A stretch of DNA of 64,000 nt from the NCBI GenBank assembly GCA_963082975.1, contig OY720350.1, forward strand, positions 52,902,734-52,966,733. Direction: 5' to 3'. The stretch comes from Labia minor (lineage: Eukaryota > Arthropoda > Insecta > Dermaptera > Spongiphoridae). Both the position numbers and the translations under genes were made by a program. Each line of letters begins with the position of its first letter. The stretch's first letter is position 1. Positions 1-11,475 of this stretch are shown here, piece after piece. The notes under the pieces were generated by a model. That model saw only the letters and a list, made by a program, of their open reading frames with translations, did not search any database and was not told the origin of the DNA.

Positions 1-2066
1 ATTAAAGCATAAAGAAGGAAGAAAAAAGATCATATTAGTTATACTATTTTGTATATGTAAAATATTTTTTTAAAATTATTATTTTTCTAATGGAAAACTA
101 ATAAATGTTACTTATGCTTATAATTTTTTTCATGATTTTTTCAAAAACTCTTCCAACAATTTGAATTCAATTCTTTTAAAATACTTTAAATATCGAGTTT
201 TATTTATGTCAAAAGTTAATTTAAATTGAACTACTCTAATGGAATGTTAATAATATTAATTGTTTTTTTTTTAAATTATTATCATGATTATTAATTATAC
301 ATTTTTTCAAATGCGTATTACAAATTCTAAGCAAAGAGATTGTAAATTTTAATGGATAAAATTGTTTTTATTTTAAATCCTTCGTCTTGGCGTCGAATGA
401 ACAAATAATAATCATATACTAATAAATAGTAATGAAAAAAACAAGATATTAATAAAACATTAAAAAATAGATGATTATATAAATAAACGTGAAAAGATGT
501 TTTAATTCTTCATTCTCTTCGAAGCACTTGATCGTTTATACCTATAAATCGTTTATTTATCTTTAACTAATGTATTATTTTTTCTTTTTATCTGCTTTAT
601 TAATTAGTATTAGTTGTTTTTTTTTCTTTTTAAATCAACACATTATAAAATTGTTTATTATTATTATTACTATTATTATTTTTTGTATTTATAGAGGAAG
701 CAGGAGTTTGTTCATTAATTGAAATTTTGAAATTATTTATCAAAGAAAAATATGAATGTAAAGTTGAGAAAGAAAGGGCAAATGTAAATGTGAGATGGGC
801 TAAAATCTTCATTAATTAAATTCCATTTGCATATAACTTAGAATACTATTTTGTTTCACTGGAGTGTTGAGAAAATTTGAAGTTGATAGAAAATTAATGG
901 ATGTGATTACTGTGACTTTTGACAAGTTATATAAAGTTAAAATTTCGAATTTAAAATCCACTATAATAATACATGTATTCTATTTAATGTAAATAATCTA
1001 ATAATAACTTTGAAAAGTGATATATATTCTAAAGATGTTAGGTTTTTTTGTTTTGTATTTTTCTATACCGTTTAGTACCAATAATTTAACACTCTAAATA
1101 CAATCAATCACCTCTATTAATTCAGTGCTTTGATTATTAAAATAATAACTTTTTTTATTTTATTACACCTGTCCATAATTTGTTGTTATTAGATTCACCG
1201 AACAATTGATTTTACTTGGAATACCGTTTTTGCACTGATGACGTAAATCAATTAATATGTAATTCCATTTATGCATGAAAGTGCATGCAAATTCTCCGTC
1301 ATTCTTTGAATTTTAAATACCACAAACAAACACTATTATGGTTTCAATGTCCACTTTCCTTTTCATTATCTTTTAACCAAGTTTCTCACAAATGGTTAAT
1401 CAAATCATAAAAGTTTCTGAAAATCTATAGTCAATGGGAAATAATCATTTTTTGTATTTTAATTATATATATATGCCTCTCAGGATAAGTAATTAAAATA
1501 TAGCACACCAATATCAGTATTAAATTTGTTGAGGATTATTGTATATTATACTATTTTTCTTTTCGCATGAAAAATTATTTAAATTTTAATACTTAATAAT
1601 AATTTAAATAGTGAACAAAAATATTTTTTTTATTATCGATTTTTGGAATTAATCTCTATTTTAGTTAGTTTTCTCAAAATTATTGCGGAATTATTTATTT
1701 ATTTTTAAATTCCTTGGCGAAGGTTCGATTTCTCGAATTTTGTATATATATATTGCATACATTTAAAAAAAACCTCACTGGTAAAATTGCTTCTATTTTC
1801 TAGCGACTTTAGTCTTTGTTAATTTAGAATTAGAATTTAAAATTTATGCAATTTTCGAAATAAAAATATGTCTGCACTTGCCTAATATAAATGACAATGT
1901 TGACATATTAATATTATATACAGGTATTTTGATTGATTTTGTATGAATATTCAAATGAATCTTACTAAATGAACTTATAATTACAAAAATTATACTAATA
2001 AAATATTTGAATAATTACCAAATATTTTAGAATTAATTTCATTTAAAAATCTTCAATTTCTGTTGT
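1..2066. other. AT-rich DNA without recognised genes
   Basis: Only short or low-complexity reading frames are visible. A patch near 1235-1300 has a TGACGTAA site and an ATGCAAAT octamer inside an imperfect palindrome of TGCAT words, which could bind transcription factors but may be chance in such AT-rich DNA. Confidence 0.5.
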
Positions 2067-2596
2067 TTTTACTAGTAGTATAGCGATCACGAAAATTTTC
2101 AATGTCGAGATTTTGATGTTTTTATACGTTTTGAAGGTCCCTGAGTTATTTTCACTATGTGTGTGTGTGTGTATGTATGTATATAGACAATATTACACAA
2201 AAACGATTTGAGCTAGAATAATGAAATTTGGTACACGGGCATTATTCAAAATTCGTAGTTTTCTATCAACTTTTGAGAAATGTAGCTCATTCGAAAGGTC
2301 ATTATCTACAACGTTTTGATTTCTTTTCCTCTAATTGTATAAAACTTTTATGAATAGAATTCAGCTTGATTGAATGGCTGAAAGTACCAGAATTAATTTT
2401 TTAACACTGGAAATCTCACGCGCCAGCACGTGACGTAGTGCCATCAACAAAGGGCCAAACACGCGCTGGTTTAATTAATATTATTTATTAATTTTAATTT
2501 ATAATTTATAATTAATTAAATTTAATTTAAATATAATATATTATGTTATTTAATCCAATTCAAATTTGTGAGATAGTCGAGTGGAGACACTCCAGA
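2067..2596 (+). mobile_element. HINE-A copy 1 (Helentron-like, non-autonomous)
   Basis: One of nine copies of a 520-600 bp family named HINE-A here. Strand is set so that the terminal hairpin is the 3' end. From 5' to 3' the family shows TACTATCTCGC near the start, a GT microsatellite, a conserved block with AAACGGTTTGAGCTAGAATG-like sequence, an AT-rich tract, then GCGAGATAGT (inverted copy of the 5' end) and a terminal hairpin TGGAG-TGT/ACA-CTCCA ending in CCAG. Subterminal inverted repeats, central microsatellite and 3' stem-loop are the plan of Helentron-associated HINE/DINE-1 elements. No protein is encoded. This copy's 5' end is worn (ACTAGTAGTA replaces ACTATCTCGC). It faces copy 2 across a 465-bp island. 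Class is inferred from architecture. Confidence 0.75.
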
Positions 2597-3061
2597 TTTT
2601 TTTAATAAGGGCCTTTTTTCTGTTTAGTTTTATAATGAGTAAACTTTGTATTCCTCAGATTTAGAAAAAAAATGATTAGGGTAGGTAACTAGTTTCTTTT
2701 TTTACCTAACCTTAATCAGATAATAGTCGGATGTCTCTTTTGGTTGGTGGTTGGGTTGGATGTCCTACCGCCGCCACCACCTGACCTGTCGGCACACCTC
2801 CTCTTGATCACTGTCATTATCTAATACGATGATGCGCCTTTTAAAATGAATACTTCCTCCTCTCATTTGATTATAATAATCATTTAAACATTCCAATTAA
2901 TTTGTCTTCTAATTTTTTTTTTTTTTATAAATCAGGGGTGTATGATAGTCATTGTCATTCCAAGGTGTTTAGATAACATTATATTTAAAGAATTAAATTT
3001 TACTTTTCAACTTTATATAGGAATTTACCATATAAACTATGATAATTGTTTTGTAAAAAAA
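2597..3061. other. GC-richer island between two inverted HINE-A copies
   Basis: No gene is recognised. A 14-bp imperfect hairpin (TAGGGTAGGTAA / TTACCTAACC) lies at about 2673-2716. It is followed by a pyrimidine-rich stretch ending in AATCAG, which reads as a 3' splice site at about 2718. After it one plus frame stays open for about 37 codons with a run of prolines (2719-2824), including CCGCCGCCACCACCTGACC. This could be a short host exon or a regulatory block, or chance. Confidence 0.3.
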
Positions 3062-3660
3062 TCTGGAGTGTCTCCACTCGACTATCTTGCAAATTTGAAT
3101 TGGATTAAATAACATATATTAATTTAAATTAAATTAAATTAATTCAATTATAAATTAAAATTAGTAAATAATATTTATTGAACCAGCGCATGTTTGGTTC
3201 TTTGTTGATGGCACCACGTCACGTGTTGGCGCGTGAGATTTGCAGTGTTAAAAAATTAATTCTGGTACTTTCAGCCATTCAATCAAGCTGAAATTCTATA
3301 TATAGCAGTTTTATACAATTATTAATCATGTGAAAAATTATCAAACATATATCTTTATTTTTACGGTCACTTTAGAAGAAAAAAAATCAAAACGTTATAG
3401 GTAATGACCCTCTTCCGGTTGAGCTACATTTCTCAAAAGTTGATAGAAAACTATGAATTTTGAATAATGCCCATGTACAAAATTTCATCATTCTAGCTCA
3501 AACGGTTTTTGCCTAATCTTGGTTACATACATACACACACACAGACATTTTTCTCAACCTTAGTGAAAATAATTCAGAAATCTTCAAAACGTATAAAAAC
3601 ATCAAAATCTCAACATCAAAAATTTTCGTGATCGCAATACTATCCCTGGCGAGATAGTAA
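3062..3660 (-). mobile_element. HINE-A copy 2
   Basis: Complete copy in inverse orientation to copy 1. It runs from the hairpin end TCTGGAGTGTCTCCACTCG at 3062 to CTGGCGAGATAGTAA at 3660. The CA microsatellite lies at about 3528-3543. E-box-like GTCACGTG is at about 3217. Confidence 0.8.
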
Positions 3661-4385
3661 AAATTATATAAATTTCGGGTTTTGTAAACCCAATCACATA
3701 AAAAACACTTATCCTATTAATTACATTCTCTTTTATAACATTTTAATATTTTAAGTTCAGAAATATTGAACATTTAGACTAAACCCATCTTTTTATATAT
3801 TTATGGTTTTTCAGATAATGTCAGTTTAATTATTAAACCACTTGAATTATTGCAATGTTTTAATTTTAATATTCTTTGATATTTATTGAAACCAGTTGAT
3901 TTATTTCTTTTTCTTTATTTTTTCTTGGAGAAATAATAACATAAAATAATATATTCATTTGAATATCGTTAGATTGTCAAAATCCAATATTATGTTCTTA
4001 ATGTGTTTTATGATATAGATAAAATGTGGTCTTGATTTTATTTGATTTATGATTGACACATGAATGAATGAATATCAAATTCCAATTGTTCGTAAGGGGG
4101 TATTTATTATTATATTATATTATATGTTATCAATCACTTAAAAAGGATTTGATACATATAGAATATAACTAAAACGTGTGATATATTCTTTTTTATTTTA
4201 TTTTTTTTCCACCATCTCTTTTTCTTTTATTGAATTTCAAAGAATTCAAAGAATATATATAAAAAAAAAAATTGATAGATTGATTACCTACGATTATTTT
4301 CTATTTTTTTTTTATTTTCTGATCTTTCTATTCGATTCATTTAAAGATGATTCGATTTCAAATGACGAGAATAGATAGAATCATT
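3661..4385. other. AT-rich DNA, nothing recognised
   Basis: Contains a TATTA-type simple repeat near 4105-4130 and a T/A-biased reading frame at 4178-4378 that looks like low complexity, not a gene. Confidence 0.5.
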
Positions 4386-4990
4386 CGGGCTGTCGAACTC
4401 ATCCTCTCCTTACCCTTTTCTTTCTCTCTCTCTCTCTCTCTCTTTTTCTCACCTACACTATTATAAAACCAAAATGAAAAATGTATTTCTTAAACGAAAA
4501 TTAGTTTTCATTTGGATTTGAACACAACACAAGAGAAAAAGAGAGAGAGAGAGAGAGAGAAAGGACAGAGCCAGAGAGACAGACTAAAGGGCCGAGACAA
4601 CACGGGGAGGTGTAAAAAAATTTTTCCTTCTCTTATTCTCTCCCTCTCTTTCTTACCCACACACTCTTTTTACCCGGGGAGCTATAAATAATCCCCTTCT
4701 CCATCTCTTTCTTTTTCTTTCTCCTTTTTCCTTTGACGCCCTTTGACTCGCCCTAGAGGCTATTTGTGTAGATCTATCTCCATCGAGCGCTATCGGCTTA
4801 GGAGAAAAAAAAGACAGATGAATCCAAAAAAATAAACTTTCAATTCCATATATAAATCCATTTCCCTCCTTTTTCTCTTTTGCTATTCAATGCACCCGGC
4901 TTTGGTAAGATTGAAATCAAACTTAAAGAGAGAGAGAGAGAGAGAGAGAAAAAAGCGTCTACCTTTGTTTGTCTCCAATTCTACATATAA
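4386..4990 (+). promoter_or_regulatory. GA/CT-rich promoter-like region with TATA box
   Basis: Three CT or GA dinucleotide tracts (about 4425-4443, 4538-4560, 4928-4949) resemble GAGA-factor target clusters. GGGGAGCTATAAATAATCCCC at 4676-4697 holds a TATA box in a GC-richer setting, followed by a pyrimidine-rich stretch and a GC-richer block (4733-4802). This is the most promoter-like sequence in the first 10 kb. No downstream coding exon was found, and simple repeats alone could give the same look. Confidence 0.35.
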
Positions 4991-5600
4991 ATAAATAAAT
5001 AAATAAATAAATATCTGTGGAAATGTCCCATGTTCAATCTCTCCAATTTGGGTTCGTTTAAAATTAAAAAAAAAAGAAAATGAAAAAGAATTTTAACTAT
5101 TTGAAAAAGAAGTCCACCCTTTTTATATAATTAATCTACCTTTGATGCTTATCCAGCAATAGAAAAAGGGGTTTATTTTCATTTTATTGTTTGTTAGGCC
5201 TACCTAATTAACCACTTGACTCTAAGAATAATAAATTCAAAAAATATTTGAAAATCGAGACTAATTAAAAAGAAAAATACATGATAGATATTCGAGATAA
5301 AATTAATATTTTTTTAATGAATATAAGGCTTTATTGTGCATAAAAATAAAAATTTGATATTGCATAGAGTACACTAATCATTAGTGCAGACGTTTCATGG
5401 GAGTCACAGACTAATGCAACTGTAGATTTTGGGTTTAATTATTATCCTTTAATCTCAATCAAATATTAAAACAGTTGTTAAAAGATTTATATATTTCCTA
5501 TAAGAAAAATATTTATAAAATAAAATTTATCACTTTACCTTATGAACAAAAATAAAAATTCATTTATTAATTAAATTTTTTAATTTTTAAATTTTACCTT
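4991..5600. other. AT-rich DNA with (AAAT)n repeat
   Basis: An AAAT tetranucleotide repeat lies at about 4989-5012. The rest shows nothing recognisable. Confidence 0.5.
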
Positions 5601-5843
5601 CTTGGTTGAATTACCTCTTGGTGCTCATGGCGCGATTTGAGAGTAACCGTGGATCATGTCTTTGTTGAATGCCCGTTATATGCTTTGGAAAGAAATATTT
5701 GTAAAAGAGAAAAAATAAATATTCAAAATTTACTGGGAAACGAAAACGATTTTGACAATTTATTCAAGTTTCTAGACAGGATTAAATTATTAGACTTAAT
5801 TGAGTGGATTTGCCAGTTACCTCCATCAGACGCGTCCCCTTGA
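5601..5843 (+). pseudogene. LINE ORF2 C-terminal fragment
   Basis: The frame reads CSWRDLRVTVDHVFVEC, then PLYALER and a leucine-rich tail (NLFKFLDRIKLLDLIEW). This is the Cys/His zinc-knuckle end seen after the reverse transcriptase in R1/Jockey/I-type LINEs (pattern C..C...T.EHV..ECP.Y). The fragment has no RT domain and ends in a natural-looking stop at 5841-5843. Clade is not certain. Confidence 0.6.
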
Positions 5844-6027
5844 AAATTGGGGAAGCTCTTGTCTGAAAAATAGTGGGGAAAATCATATACTCACCGTGAA
5901 AGAAAAATTGGATTGGTCCTCCGGAATGGGGGGTTTAGGCAATAAATTAGTTCTCCATCACTAGAAAAGAAAGTCAATTACTATTAAACCCAAACAAAAT
6001 AAGCCCGATGGATATAAAAGACGACAA

Positions 6028-6960
6028 AGAAATTAATTTTGGTACATGCAATATTCAAAATGCAAGAATAAAATTACTGATTGGGTGTCTTTATCAGAAA
6101 ACATAATAAAAGACAACTTGAAAATCTTTTGTAAAATAATAACTGTGATTGGGGTGTACATATGTTATATCAGATGATGTACTTGTATTAAATAAGAACA
6201 AATTCTTCGAAGAACTGAACGAGATAATATCGGATATAGGAAATTCAAGAGAGATAATATTGGTAAGTGATGTAAATAGTCTGACTGGAAGAAAGATTAA
6301 CACTGTGTTGGTTGCTCCATTTGGTGAAGTGAATATTAATGATAATAGCATACGACTGATTGAAATATGCAGGCAGCACGACCTCAAAATCACAAATCAA
6401 TTATCAACTACCTGATAATAAAGCAGATATCATCTATGCAAGTAAACGATGTAATTGTACAAAGAGCTGCAGTATGCAGGTCAGACTTCTACTTATTAAG
6501 ATCAAAAATATCTTTTAAAGAAGTAAGTTTAGTAAACCTAATAAAGTCCAAGAAACTCTTATATCCCAAGTACCATATAATCTGGACAGTACCACATCTC
6601 TTTACCAACGTCAATTAGATTCATATTTGAACAACTCTGAAAGTCGTAACATAGAACATCTATATGAAAACATCAAACATAGCATTCATAAAGCAGCAAT
6701 AGAGGCATTTGGTAGAAAACAGCAAACTAAAAGTGATGGAATAGGTCCATTGAAACTTTATTAAAACAGAAAACGGAACTATATTTGAAATGGTTGAACT
6801 CCAAAACGACAAAATCAAACATCAAACGTATAATTCAACAACAAAAAATAAATCATCTTAAAACACAATTGTGGGACAGGAAATACCTGGAAATAGATAG
6901 TTATATTGAGGGAAGAAATTGTAATGAAGTCTGGAACATTGGGGGTAATCAAAAGTGTTA
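6028..6960 (+). pseudogene. LINE ORF2 endonuclease fragment, decayed
   Basis: Pieces in different frames follow the order of an AP-type LINE endonuclease. INFGTCNIQNAR near 6035 corresponds to the N-terminal WN-R motif. 6149-6415 reads FFEELNEIISDIG, IILVSDVNSLTGRK (the GDFNA region) and FGEVNINDNSIRLIEICRQHDLKITN. 6480-6530 reads SDFYLLRSKISF (the SDH region). 6775-6945 reads YLKWLNSKTTKSN, then LWDRKYLEIDSYI and GRNCNEVW, the linker before the RT. At least three frame changes separate these pieces, so it is not functional. The motifs match the family of the RT pieces at 37.9, 42.6 and 47.5 kb, and all may come from one old LINE family. Confidence 0.65.
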
Positions 6961-7393
6961 TGCTTTATTGTTGTATTTATTTTTCATAGTTTAGAATTGT
7001 TATGTATTTATAATATTTTATAGTTGTTATTTATTTTGATAGAGCCTATCACAATGGAATTGGTCAGGATGCAGTTCTCTGCTTGCACCGGAGAAGAGGG
7101 ATATAATTTTCTTGAAGGGACGTCTAAAAAATTGCTTAGGGTTAATGATGAATGATGATTGAAAAATGGCACAAATATGGCACTAGCTTCTGAAGTGCCT
7201 TTAAGACCCAAACAATAATAATATAAATTAAAAATATAAATAATATAAAAAATGATTTATTAATTAATATTATCTATAAATAAATAATAAAAAAAGGAAT
7301 TTAAGTTCATTCTCTGTGTTTATTAGTTTAAAAACATTAAATATTGATATATTTTGTGATTTTATATATATTTGTTTCTAATCTTATAAGAAC
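6961..7393. other. AT-rich DNA, possibly decayed LINE tail
   Basis: Contains a GC-richer block at 7045-7160. No conserved protein or RNA is recognised. Confidence 0.3.
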
Positions 7394-7991
7394 TAGCTGT
7401 AACCGTTCACGCGTTGCTGTGTTATGCATCTAATTAAAAATCGGATTAATAAAATTTAGCAAAAAACAAAAACATTATTAATCAAATTGAGTAAAATCAT
7501 AAATTGAATTCATGAAATTTCATTATTTTTGTCACTTTGAACTTCAATTTCTGACGGACTGCTCATTCAAAAAAGGTTTATGTTCTGCTGAAAAAATAGT
7601 GTTAGATTCAAGAAATAAGACGCAAAAATGGCTTTTATTTCCTAAAAACAAACAAAAAATAAAAAAAAAAATGAGCATTTATCCAGTTATTGATAGTTTT
7701 TCCTAGTGATTGACTTTTAAAGTTGACAATGCAATGTACAAAAACTGCCCAGAATCGAAAATTTTACTTTTTAACACTGAAAAGTTATCGTCTCTTACTT
7801 ATCTGGAAAGAAAGGGAAATATATGTAACAATGTCCCACCAAGAAAAGTTGCAAATTTTCGAATTCAGTCTGTTTTCACAGTTGTCGGACTGGTGACATT
7901 GAAGACACCGACACTCATTCTTCTTGCAAATTTGGGCAATTTTTACATTTTTTTAATTCTTCATTTTATGAAAACAAACGTACAAAAATAA
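7394..7991. other. Helitron-like end followed by an unexplained open stretch
   Basis: ACTAGCTGTAACCGTTCACGCG at 7393-7414 read on the minus strand gives the Helitron-type terminus GTTACAGCTAGT. On the plus strand one frame is open from 7512 to 7991 (about 160 codons) apart from two adjacent stops at 7704-7709. The translation is Lys/Asn/Phe-rich and matches no family I recognise. It may be a decayed element or chance. Confidence 0.35.
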
Positions 7992-9089
7992 ATAGTTTTA
8001 TAACCCTTTATATCCCTCCCCATGGTTAATGATCAATAAGAGAATAGCATATATTACCTGCTCTCCGAGGAATGTGACGTTGTTACATTATCTACAAATT
8101 ATAAAATTCTACTTGTTTATTAAAGAAACAAAACACTGGAGATTTTCTGTTTTCGTAGTCTAGTACTACTGTATATGACAATGAGAATAAATTACTTTTC
8201 TTCTCAAAATGGCGTTTTGGAATATTAGGGAATAATTAAAAGAACAACTTATATATATAAGTAAAGATTTCAAACGAATCAATTGAAAATCAATGTGAAC
8301 TGATAAAAATCTAATGCGTCTTATTGATAACAAGTGCTTATAAAATTATTAGCTTTCAGTTTTTATTTTCTTATTCTTAAAAGTCTTAATAATCTTGATA
8401 GTTAATCGGCCATTACAGATGTCTCCTGCCTGACTCTTATATTAGAAGGATTTATAACCAATTACCATATACTGGTTCACTATCATACCATATCTTTATT
8501 TCTTTGACTTATCAATTTGATAAACAACGAAAAAGATTATCATTTTTGTTTCTGTTGTTTATTTATTTGTTTTTACTAAACTTGAAAGTCTTTATATTCT
8601 ATCAATCACCATTTATTCACATATTGATTTAAATTATGTTTTTTGCTCACCAGATATTGCTCCTTTAATCCATAAATTTATTATTTAATATTAATTTATT
8701 TATTTATTTTTATTTTTTTTTTTTTAAATTATCATTAGATAATTTTTTTTATGAGCGAGAAGAGAAAAAACGATACTTGTATTATTGATAAATAATTAAC
8801 TCAAAGATAAGAAACTAGAATAAATAATAAAATATGAGATAAATAAATAAATAAACAGAGACATGTGTTTTAAATTTGATAGGATAAATGGTTAGAAAGG
8901 AAATTGGAAAAATATTTATAATTAAAAATTTTACAAGAGCAAATTTTATTCTACTTATATGTTTTTTTAGAATCAGATTAAGTTTAGGGGATAATTGTTG
9001 AAAAAGATGCTTTTGACAACTAGTGATTTTAGTTTTTTTAAAAGACAAGTATAACTAAAGCTCTCAAAATGCTTGTAGTGTATGGTGAC
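7992..9089. other. AT-rich DNA, nothing recognised
   Basis: Short frames only. ORF-like stretches at 8815-9048 and 8973-9161 on the minus strand are low complexity and partly overlap the repeat starting at 9090. Confidence 0.5.
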
Positions 9090-9240
9090 TATGCCTCCAA
9101 ATTGATTAAAACATAAAAAATATAAATATAAAAAAAATTTATAAAATAACGTTTTTCTCATGGACTAAAAAGAATAAAATAATTTTTCTATATTCCTGAC
9201 AAAGTTTATGGATGAATTGCTTCATATACAACGAAAAACC
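9090..9240 (+). repeat. Solo arm of repeat family H
   Basis: The block TAAAATAACGTTTTTCTCATGGACT followed by GACAAAGTTTATGGATGAATTGCTTCATAT recurs as both arms of the foldback at 19074-19656 and, decayed, at 36206-36300. Here only one arm is present. Confidence 0.65.
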
Positions 9241-9284
9241 TGAATTAATAATAATTGATCATTAATTTTAGTACTATAAAATAT

Positions 9285-9372
9285 TTTTCATTACTTTCAA
9301 AATGAAAATCTATCCTGAAATCAATATTTATGCTTCAGAATCCGTTGAAAAAAAAATTAATCGAAATGCTTA
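9285..9372 (-). repeat. Fragment of repeat family G
   Basis: Reverse complement of the 3' part of the repeats at 21603-21872 and 46305-46642. The shared core is ATTGATTTCAGGATAGATTTTCATTTTG. Confidence 0.6.
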
Positions 9373-9554
9373 AAATTAGAATAAAAGAAAAAAAAATGAT
9401 TATAATTATATTAAGTAAATGTTATTATTGAAGTGATGTTTTTAAAATATATTTATTATAATTATTATATTAATTAAAAATTTCTCTTTTAATGTTATAA
9501 ATTATTTTGAATTTTTTTCAAAATGAAAACCAACTCTATTTATTGAAGCTTATA

Positions 9555-9805
9555 AGGTCTTAAGTTTTCGTATCGCGTTTAATTTCGTTTTATTGAGAGG
9601 TGATCTGGTTCTTTGCCATATTTTCATTAAAAGTCGTTTTTCTACAATTTTTTCCTGGATATCCAAAGGCAGAGCTACAGATTTATCTTTGTTGTTGGTT
9701 TCTGGAGAGGATAACGAAGCTGCACTTTTTAGTTAAATAATGAACTGCGTAATCGATTTCTTCATTAATTCTTTTAAGTGAAATATTCAAGCTTAGATTC
9801 ATATT
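9555..9805 (-). pseudogene. LINE ORF2 linker fragment (Jockey-like)
   Basis: On the minus strand one frame reads ALPLDIQEKIVEKRLLMKIWQ, then RTRSPLNKTKLN and AIRKLK. This is the EKR..R..WQ.TR.P..K..LN segment between endonuclease and reverse transcriptase of Jockey-type elements; the intact LINE at 47.7-52.5 kb has IAEKRKLRKRWQVTHSPGDKTRLNRATKELK at the same place. The piece upstream (SLNISLKRINEEIDYAVHYL) is in another frame. No RT motifs follow. Confidence 0.6.
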
Positions 9806-10568
9806 TCGTAATTCCCGGAATTTATTCCAAATTTACAATACAATAATTAAATTCTGAATTAAACAAAAAATTGGACCAACCTAATTTGTTTCCACAATAT
9901 TTACCTACTTTATCTCGCATATATATCTATAAACAATTTTATAAAAGTTTTATAATTTTATATTACTCATATAATATAATATAATAATATTTGATTAGAT
10001 ACATTGTGGATATCCTTGAAAATTTTAAATTAAATTATTTATTTATATATATAGATATATATTATATATAAATTCTTTATAATGATATCATTAGAAAAAA
10101 TCTGTAGGAATTTATAATTTTTTTTTTTTTTTATTAGTTCAAGTGGGAAAAATTATGTTGATAATTTAGTAATATCAATGTAAATGTGAGTGTATGTGAG
10201 GTTGTGTCTTAATTTGCCTGTACACAACTGGCACGCTTTAACCCCTACACTTTCAGCCTTCAATCGTCATACACACAGATGGTGAGTTCAACTCACACAT
10301 GGCTGACTGAAAGATGCACGCAAACATCAAAAAAAAAAAAAAAATAAAATAAAAAGACAACGAACGAATTTATGAATGAATGATGAATCTAAAAAGAGGA
10401 AAAAAAAAGAAAGGGAAATAATATTTATTTATTCATTCATAAAGTGAAAATTTGCATTTCTTGAAAGCTATTTCAATGGATGATAAAGAGAAGAAGATAA
10501 AAAAAAATAATATTCACAAACACCTTATTTGTCTTGAGAGCGAAACACGCCTTTGTTTGACATTTTAG
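9806..10568. other. AT-rich DNA with a short perfect palindrome
   Basis: A 15-bp palindrome GTGAGTTCAACTCAC is at 10282-10296 in a GC-richer strip (10200-10330). Otherwise only A- and T-rich sequence and TA repeats near 10045-10070. Confidence 0.4.
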
Positions 10569-10715
10569 CTCGATGAACCTAAGAGTGGAGGCGGTGGCAG
10601 TGCGCCCTTATCTCCCTCGCTTAAAAATGATAAAAACCTATTTGATGTAATTAACACATCTGGGCTAATAACCTCTAATCTTTTCAACTCTAGATTGCGA
10701 ATTGATCTAATCATA
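10569..10715 (+). other. Candidate short coding exon or enhancer
   Basis: A GC-richer block follows TTTGACATTTTAG, a good 3' splice site at about 10569. After it the frame LDEPKSGGGGSAPLSPSLK continues open through NDKNLFDVINTSGLITSNL to a stop near 10721. A possible donor (GAT|GTAATT) lies at about 10645. Gly/Ser/Pro-rich composition is typical of disordered parts of transcription regulators. The same DNA carries several TAAT homeodomain cores, so a conserved non-coding element is equally possible. No family is recognised. Confidence 0.3.
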
Positions 10716-11089
10716 AGTTAGGGAGGAGTGGTGGGAAGAAGAGTAAAGTAAGGCAAACATAAAAGAAAGATTATTCACAAATTTGAATGAGAAATATTTG
10801 TTTTTTGGAAATTCCAATTCTAATACCTATTTCGACTAAAATTTTCGAGTGTGAACCAATTTCAAAAATATTTACTAATATTATAGTACATATAGTTTGG
10901 GTTTAATTGTTTTTATTATAATATGACCAGCCGTTAATGAACCTGAGCACATTTGTATATTCTTTATTACCTAAAGACAATTTATTAAACACGAAGTCCC
11001 TTTACAGTCACCAGTCCCCTTTGGATATGATATTTATTTATTTAATATTAATTTCTTTTATTTTTTTGAAAGCGTAAATAAAATGATAT
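10716..11089. other. AT-rich DNA, nothing recognised
   Basis: No repeats, RNA genes or plausible reading frames seen. Confidence 0.5.
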
Positions 11090-11475
11090 TGTAACGTTTA
11101 AAATTTCGCGCTCGAGCTTCCATCTGGTGACGAGTGACTGTCAATTGTTGCCAAGCTCACTTTCTTTTTTTTTGCGTTGCCGACGTATCTGTTAAGCTTG
11201 TACTTTTCTCTCTTTTGAATTTTGAAATTTTAAATACCTTATCATCTCTAATATATATATATATATATATATATATTTAATCACTACTCAAATTCAAAAT
11301 TTTTCTTTTGTCACGGTGAGTAAAAGAAAAAAAAATAACTAATTGTAAATATATCTATATTATTCATAATTTATTACTAATTTACTACTTATTTGTTCAT
11401 TCTTTATTTTAGTTTCATATAATAAATATAAGTCATTGTATTATGTTGCCATCCCGGCCGAATCCTGGTCAAATA
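11090..11475 (+). other. Possible solo LTR fossil or intron-bearing non-coding exon
   Basis: Begins TGTAACGTTTAAAATTTCG and ends near TGTTGCCATCCCGG, the look of an LTR. It contains a (TA)12 tract at 11251-11276. A well-formed intron signal pair is also visible: donor ACG|GTGAGTAAAAG at 11316, TTACTAATTTACTAC branch-like sequence, and acceptor TTCTTTATTTTAG at 11413. No second copy and no internal retroelement genes are in the window, so neither reading is secure. If an LTR, it is an old single copy. Confidence 0.25.

Noticed and set aside
1715-1740. GGTTCGATTTC as a tRNA B box
   Set aside because: No A box, T stem or cloverleaf could be built around it.
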